Part shown: piece by piece, positions 60,501 to 64,000 of the stretch | Position numbering within the stretch: position 1 is the stretch's first letter | How the letters are laid out: each line of letters opens with the position of its first letter | NCBI GenBank assembly: GCA_014801955.1 | Contig: JAAVDE010000012.1 | Location: 168,889 to 232,888 of the forward strand | Direction of reading: 5' to 3' | DNA from: Bacteroides sp. | GTDB taxonomy: Bacteria > Bacteroidota > Bacteroidia > Bacteroidales > Muribaculaceae | Length of the DNA: 64,000 nt | Translations under genes and position numbers: made by a program | The notes under the pieces: generated by a model | The model's database searches: none | What the model was told of the DNA's origin: nothing | The model's input: only the letters and a program-made list of their open reading frames with translations

Positions 60501-60845
60501 ATGGGCGAAATCTATATCACCAACGATGCCGAATACTACGAACAGAGCGGCTACGGAGAACTTGCAAAGGAATTCGGAACGTGCGGCACCATGAACGATA
60601 ACATCATCGACCTGGGCGAAATCTTCGTTGCGTTCAGCAAGGTCTACAACGGCGCCTGGAACGAAGGCTACGGCACCATCAGCATCGAACTCGTCGACGA
60701 CGGCAAGGACCCCGGCGCCATTTCTGAAATCAGCTCCGACAGCGAAGCCGATGCGGTTTACTACAACATCCGCGGCCAGCGCGTTGCCCGTCCGACCGTT
60801 CCCGGCATCTACGTTCGCAACAACACCAAAGTCTACGTTAAGTAA
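57522..60845 (+). CDS. Large secreted protein built from internal repeats, with type IX-like tail
   Basis: 1107 residues, signal peptide MKRLYSIMLSAAVAVAASA. After a basic/polar linker (to about 90) and an N-terminal domain, two repeat kinds alternate. Type A, four copies at about 240-380, 497-650, 657-800 and 907-1065, has EGxxx-FSDID or equivalent, a Thr/Pro turn (TTPGLYRVLPYA, QTPGVYRMKPYA, ITPGRFRFEAPYA, DEPGMYRIANVY), and NATDPxKVY. Type B, two copies at about 387-490 and 808-905, has KDYxL ... ADIASLKAVVLPGKY / SGIASIQTTTVAGHY. The tail YYNIRGQRVARPTVPGIYVRN resembles a type A sorting signal. The acidic, aromatic composition suits a surface-exposed protein; binding target unknown and no enzymatic motif seen. 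It stands alone between two terminators. Confidence 0.85.
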   Translation: MKRLYSIMLSAAVAVAASAAIPVSKAPAQLTPRAATEVVSPLPGGINIRIAEPQQSIAEALPTKNRTQQTRLQGTSLQRIAKAPRKADGTGSKYDGTYTLTAGEWYYNTQSQSSVPVQVEMTVEDGVAIISNDDYLVSDIMALFDEETGVMSFVNYYVGANTNHAISFMPFIWNGTINHTTYSVTFNEETQSFDIPADHGLDWLAWDVANIADAKAYNVDSAIGSYDTFDLEGLAKNDDSTTWTSIGTGEWYEGLLTIFSDIDEGQHWSVEIEECDQTPGVYRMKPYAVAGNPIAQLLGKVDSSTEVIVNATDPTKVYTDGSFAPFGLRTFCGINKENNFQSSVYGTLEDKVITFPAASFAYYNNGTWYVVNKSGFKIALPGAVIKDYTLKATTTDICSPAAETTVNLTVGADIASLKAVVLPGKYETAYGTNAQIVAANGTEVTIGDSFTIETPTEGGIYSIMIVGLDANGDIVATANTYQLVDAEQTMDWDVVTWEVVPNVKATFTEGFLAGIFSDIDAEDFEVVLEESTITPGRFRFEAPYAQHSKKFPVADHSPAHKHYIYVNATDPDKVYVELSPLGVSVPGFGSAYGYSFPGLYAGTANFETVPDSYFGTFADGKINVPALASFNNSPNTANYTASLTLTIDTIAEPTPIEEWKSLGEGTWVDGFFTDWYVLFEGVNNSWTVNIEENTTTPGLYRVLPYASETEGAENLDDADDSNYFLVNATDPEKVFIEGPFTPFGDYDLRQNCAESCEDYDGEGTYGKFVDGEIFFPARSFTEYYEGEAYDPTNTEGILMIVLPGHEVKDYQLVTASSLCGDNGKATINFETVGSGIASIQTTTVAGHYIFADDVEGEPVNVDLSVAEAISHTVNNPVGGNTTLVEALDANGNVRRAKTVYHFNNFDFIGWHYVKEAKVTESCLFPAFGYEDAELTCNFEEKDDEPGMYRIANVYREHDYSLGHLMHNHYLYIDATDPDYVKVIPSNTGVGDDDMGEIYITNDAEYYEQSGYGELAKEFGTCGTMNDNIIDLGEIFVAFSKVYNGAWNEGYGTISIELVDDGKDPGAISEISSDSEADAVYYNIRGQRVARPTVPGIYVRNNTKVYVK

Positions 60846-60870
60846 TCACCCTCCCATCCCCTTTCAATAG

Positions 60871-60898
60871 AAAAAGCCCGCCAATCGGCGGGCTTTTT
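60871..60898. terminator. Bidirectional terminator between convergent genes
   Basis: AAAAAGCCCGCC (60871-60882), loop AATC, GGCGGGCTTTTT (60887-60898): a perfect 12-bp stem with an A-run before and a T-run after, serving both the 1107-residue protein gene and pcrA. Confidence 0.93.
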
Positions 60899-60924
60899 TA
60901 TTTTCGTCAGTCAGTCGGCGCGAG

Positions 60925-63165
60925 TCAAACAACCGTGAAGCGCGCATATTTCAGCAAAAGGGTTTTGCGCCCCTCGCGCTCGAAGTCAACAACGATGCGC
61001 GTATCGTCCATCGAGCGGTCAACCTCGGCAATAACGCCGCGTCCGAACTTCAGGTGTTCGATAACCATGCCCTCGCTAACGTCGATTTCCGGCTCTCTGC
61101 GGGCCGATCGCTGCTGCGGCGGGGAGTAGGGGCGGAATGAGTCGAGCGGGCGCATCTGAGGCCTTACGGGCACCTCCTCGACCGAGCCGCCGACCGAGTT
61201 GCGCAGATAGTCGGTGGCAATGTCTTTCAGAAAACGCGATGGCTGGGGCATGACGGTTGCGCCGTTGCGGAAGCGCGACTGCGCGTAGCTGAGCATGCAG
61301 AACTGCTTGGCGCGCGTAATCGCAACGTAGAGCAGGCGGCGCTCCTCCTCGACCTCGCGCAGCGAACCCATCGCCATCGACGACGGAAACAGCTCCTCTT
61401 CAACGCCAACAACGAACACGTTGTTGAACTCCAGCCCCTTGGCCGCATGGGCCGTCATCAGCGTAACGCGCTCCGAGGCCTGCATGTCGTCGTCCTTGCG
61501 GTCCTGGTCGGTTGCCAGCGACGCCATGCCCAGGAAGTCGGCCAGCGAAATATCGGTCGACCCCTCCTCCAAGCGCTCCTCAACGAACTCGCGAACGGCG
61601 CTGACCAGCTCCTCGAGGTTCTCGCGGCGCGCAACAGTTTCGGGCGCATGGTCGGTCAGATACTGGGCCATCAGCCCCGAGCGGGCAATGATTTTCTCGG
61701 CAACCTCGAAGGCCGACAGCCCGCGCAGGTTCATGTCGGCAAACCCCTCGATGAGCTCGCGGAAGGCAGCGAGCTTCTTCAGCGCCGCCGCCCCCAGGCC
61801 GGCAGGGTAGGTCTCGGGGTCGCAGATAACGCTCCAGAGGCTCACTCCGCCGTCGAGCGCCGCGCGCCCCAGGCGCTGCATGGTCGTTTGGCCAATGCCG
61901 CGCGAGGGAGTGTTGATTGCGCGGCGCAGCGCCTCGTCGTCGTCAACGTTGAGGCTCAGGCGGAAATAGGCCAGGGCGTCCTTAACCTCCTGGCGCTGGT
62001 AGAACGACAGGCCGCCATAGATGCGATACGGTATATTGCGCTTGCGCAGCGACTCCTCCAGAACGCGGCTCTGGGCGTTGGTTCGATAAAGAATCGCGTA
62101 GTCCTCAAACGAATCGTGGGCCTCGGCGCGGCGCGCGGCAATGCGGTTGGCAACCAGGTAGCCCTCCTCGAAGTCACTGTAGGCCTTGACCAGCTCGATG
62201 GGGGCGCCGACGTCGTTGCGCGAAAAAACGTTCTTGCGGATCTGCTCCGTGTTTTTCGCAATCAGCGAATTGGCGGCGTTGGTGATGGTCTGCGTCGAGC
62301 GGTAGTTCTGCTCCAGCTTGAAGATGCGCAGGGTAGGGTAGTGGCGCTGCAGATTCAGAATGTTGTCAATATTGGCGCCGCGGAAGGAATAGATGCTCTG
62401 CGCGTCGTCGCCGACAACGCAGAGATTCCCGCTCTCGCGGGTGAGCATCTGAACTATCAGGTGCTGCGCAAAATTAGTGTCCTGATACTCATCGACCAGA
62501 ACATAGCTGAAAAACTCCTGATAGTGATGAAGAATATCCGGATTGTCGCGAAACAGAACGTTGGTGAAATACAACAGATCGTCGAAGTCCATTGCGTTGC
62601 TGACAAAGCAGCGGCGGCAATACGCTTCATAGACCGCATAGAGCAACGGGCGGCGCGCGCGCTTGTCGGCATCGATGATTTCGCGGCTCATCTTATACTG
62701 CGCAGGCGAAATCAGCGAATTTTTCGCGGCAGAAATCGCCCCGAGAACCGCCGACGGCTTATAAATCTTGTCGTCCAGGTCCATATCCTTCAGAATCGCC
62801 TTTACCAGCGCCTTGGAATCCTGAGTGTCGTAGATGCTGAACCCCGGCTTGAAGCCCAGTCGGTCGGCATGGCTGTTCAAGATGCGGCGAAAAATCGAGT
62901 GGAAAGTGCCCATCCAGAGGCGTGAAGCCGTTTTCGGTCCCACCATCTGCTCGATTCGGCTGCGCATCTCGTTGGCCGCCTTATTGGTGAAGGTCAGAGC
63001 CATGATGCGCCAGGGCTCCATCTTCAGGTCAATCAGCAAGTGCATTATCTTATACGTCAGCACGCGGGTCTTGCCCGAGCCGGCACCGGCAATCACCAGC
63101 TCCGGGCCGCTGCAATAGGTAACGGCGGCGCGCTGGGCGTCGTTGAGTTCATCTAAATAGCTCAT
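60925..63165 (-). CDS. UvrD/PcrA-family ATP-dependent DNA helicase
   Basis: 746 residues from ATG 63165 (MSYLDELNDAQRAAV); the track start at 63171 is a TTG two codons earlier. Superfamily 1A motifs: Q motif LNDAQRAAVTY, Walker A IAGAGSGKTRVL, TFTNKAANEM, LVDEYQDTN (motif II), VVGDDAQSIYSFRGAN (motif III), LEQNYRST, TMTAHAAKGLEFNNVFVVGVEE (motif V), and RRLLYVAITRAK (motif VI). The C-terminal SEGMVIEHLKFGRGVIAEV is the Tudor-like part of PcrA. It unwinds 3' to 5' in excision repair with UvrC (39 kb) and removes RecA from DNA. It follows cdaA by 33 bp on the minus strand and ends at the bidirectional terminator. Confidence 0.95.
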   Translation of the reverse strand: MSYLDELNDAQRAAVTYCSGPELVIAGAGSGKTRVLTYKIMHLLIDLKMEPWRIMALTFTNKAANEMRSRIEQMVGPKTASRLWMGTFHSIFRRILNSHADRLGFKPGFSIYDTQDSKALVKAILKDMDLDDKIYKPSAVLGAISAAKNSLISPAQYKMSREIIDADKRARRPLLYAVYEAYCRRCFVSNAMDFDDLLYFTNVLFRDNPDILHHYQEFFSYVLVDEYQDTNFAQHLIVQMLTRESGNLCVVGDDAQSIYSFRGANIDNILNLQRHYPTLRIFKLEQNYRSTQTITNAANSLIAKNTEQIRKNVFSRNDVGAPIELVKAYSDFEEGYLVANRIAARRAEAHDSFEDYAILYRTNAQSRVLEESLRKRNIPYRIYGGLSFYQRQEVKDALAYFRLSLNVDDDEALRRAINTPSRGIGQTTMQRLGRAALDGGVSLWSVICDPETYPAGLGAAALKKLAAFRELIEGFADMNLRGLSAFEVAEKIIARSGLMAQYLTDHAPETVARRENLEELVSAVREFVEERLEEGSTDISLADFLGMASLATDQDRKDDDMQASERVTLMTAHAAKGLEFNNVFVVGVEEELFPSSMAMGSLREVEEERRLLYVAITRAKQFCMLSYAQSRFRNGATVMPQPSRFLKDIATDYLRNSVGGSVEEVPVRPQMRPLDSFRPYSPPQQRSARREPEIDVSEGMVIEHLKFGRGVIAEVDRSMDDTRIVVDFEREGRKTLLLKYARFTVV

Positions 63166-63198
63166 AAACAAAAGGGATAGGGTAGGGGAGAGGAGGGA

Positions 63199-63993
63199 TT
63201 ATTCCATTGAAAGATGGGTCAGCCGGCGCTCCAGTTCGGCAGTGCTGACGTGGGTCGACAGCTTGCCCTGATGGGCGATGCTGATGCCGCCCGTCTCCTC
63301 GCTGACAACTATGGCAACCGCGTCGGTTGCCTGCGCAATGCCCAGCGCAGAGCGGTGGCGCAGGCCCAGCGAGCGCGGAATCGAGCTGTCGTGGCTCACC
63401 GGCAGGATGCACCCGGCCGATGCAATGCGCCCGCGGGCAATGATGGTCGCACCGTCGTGGAGCGGCGAATTTTTGAAAAAGATATTCTCCAGCAAGCGCG
63501 AATTGAGGCGCGCATCAATCATGTCGCCCGTCTTTTCATAAGCCGTCAGGCTGATATTCTGCTCAATGACGATCAGCGCGCCGGTTCGCGAACGCGCCAT
63601 GTTCATGCAAGCATAAACGATTGGCATAACCCAGCGATGGGCCTTCTCCATTTCGTCGGCCTCGGCGCTCTTTCCCTCCAGCTTGCGCTGGAACAGGCGG
63701 CGCAGACCGCGCCAGCGCTGATTCGAACCTATCTCCTCGAGAAAACGCCGAATCTGCTCCTGAAAAAGAATCACCAGCACCAGCAGCCCGATGCTCATGA
63801 ACTTATCCAGGATAGTGCCGGTCAGACGCATGCCGAGAATCTCCGACGTCAGCAGCCAAACGCCGATAAACGCCAGCACCCCGATAAACAGATTGCGGGT
63901 ACCCGACTGCTTCATCAGCTTATAAAGCCAGAACAACAGCGCTGCGACCAACAGAACGTCCAGCGCATCCTTAAATCCGAAATTGCTAATCAT
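63199..63993 (-). CDS. cdaA: Diadenylate cyclase CdaA
   Basis: 264 residues, complete in the window (ATG 63993). Three N-terminal membrane helices (about 10-25, 36-50, 65-80, VLLVAALLFWLYKLM, FIGVLAFIGVWLL, MSIGLLVLVILF) precede the DAC domain with FQEQIRRFLEEIG, IEQNISLTAYEKTG, the catalytic DGA motif SPLHDGATII and the RHR motif LGLRHRSALGIAQATDAVAIVVSEETGGIS. It makes c-di-AMP from two ATP, a signal for potassium, osmotic and cell-wall balance. The regulator CdaR, usual in Firmicutes, is not adjacent. It precedes pcrA by 33 bp. Confidence 0.95.
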   Translation of the reverse strand: MISNFGFKDALDVLLVAALLFWLYKLMKQSGTRNLFIGVLAFIGVWLLTSEILGMRLTGTILDKFMSIGLLVLVILFQEQIRRFLEEIGSNQRWRGLRRLFQRKLEGKSAEADEMEKAHRWVMPIVYACMNMARSRTGALIVIEQNISLTAYEKTGDMIDARLNSRLLENIFFKNSPLHDGATIIARGRIASAGCILPVSHDSSIPRSLGLRHRSALGIAQATDAVAIVVSEETGGISIAHQGKLSTHVSTAELERRLTHLSME

Positions 63994-64000
63994 ACCCGCA

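Noticed and set aside
61447-62925. 492-residue plus ORF opposite the PcrA/UvrD gene
   Set aside because: Antisense shadow of a gene with all SF1A helicase motifs.

Overview
The window is a GC-rich, gene-dense stretch of a Bacteroidales chromosome. The evidence is a SusC/SusD pair, Omp28-like secreted proteins with type IX secretion-style C-terminal tails, a fused SecDF, the order DUF6089-uppS-bamA-skp-skp, and about 18 promoters of the Bacteroidetes type (TAnnTTTGC -7 box, sometimes with TTTG 20 bases upstream). The high GC and the tail types would suit a Muribaculaceae-like gut bacterium, but the family cannot be fixed from the sequence alone. I saw no tRNA, rRNA, CRISPR array, transposase or prophage gene.

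Layout. 1-5.7 kb (minus): a SusC/SusD outer-membrane uptake operon with a cut-off secreted protein downstream of an intra-operon hairpin. 5.9-7.1 kb: an MFS transporter. 7.1-8.9 kb (minus): a clearly AT-richer two-gene cassette encoding an EcoRI-type restriction endonuclease and its methyltransferase. 9.0-11.4 kb: asd and rpoN. 11.4-13.0 kb (minus): WbqC-like protein, ribH and a KdsD-like sugar isomerase. 13.0-13.5 kb: a non-coding gap with a 134-bp palindromic repeat element. 13.5-16.7 kb (minus): HD hydrolase, ilvE, pckA. 16.9-22.9 kb (minus): murB-murA-WYL regulator-tsaB and an outer-membrane barrel protein whose start codon is preceded by a tetranucleotide repeat. 23.1-25.5 kb (minus): tsaE, an MltF-like lytic transglycosylase, DUF3332.

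25.5-35.8 kb (plus): an LPG-synthase-like acyltransferase, a DUF3298 lipoprotein, prfA, a short TatD-like hydrolase, then the DNA repair cluster recJ-recQ-rarA, a secreted thioredoxin-fold protein and tpx. 36.0-41.6 kb (plus): ybeY-mnmG, a perfect 16-bp parS centromere site, then apt-uvrC-ribD. 41.8-48.6 kb (plus): DUF6242 lipoprotein and the envelope cluster DUF6089-uppS-bamA-skp-skp. 48.7-52.5 kb: two paralogous Omp28-like secreted proteins. 52.6-57.3 kb: secDF, a mini ThiE-like protein, recA. 57.5-60.8 kb: an 1107-residue secreted protein built from internal repeats. 60.9-64 kb (minus): pcrA/uvrD helicase and the diadenylate cyclase cdaA.

How the parts work together: much of the window serves the envelope (MurA/MurB, UppS, BamA, Skp, SecDF, lytic transglycosylase, KdsD-like isomerase) and genome maintenance (RecA, RecJ, RecQ, RarA, UvrC, PcrA, parS). 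Genes are packed with 1-32 nt overlaps, many of the form ATGA or TGATG, so translational coupling is likely. The most distinctive elements are the EcoRI-type cassette, the parS site, the Cys-to-Asp MurA, the 134-bp palindromic element, and the repeat-built secreted protein.
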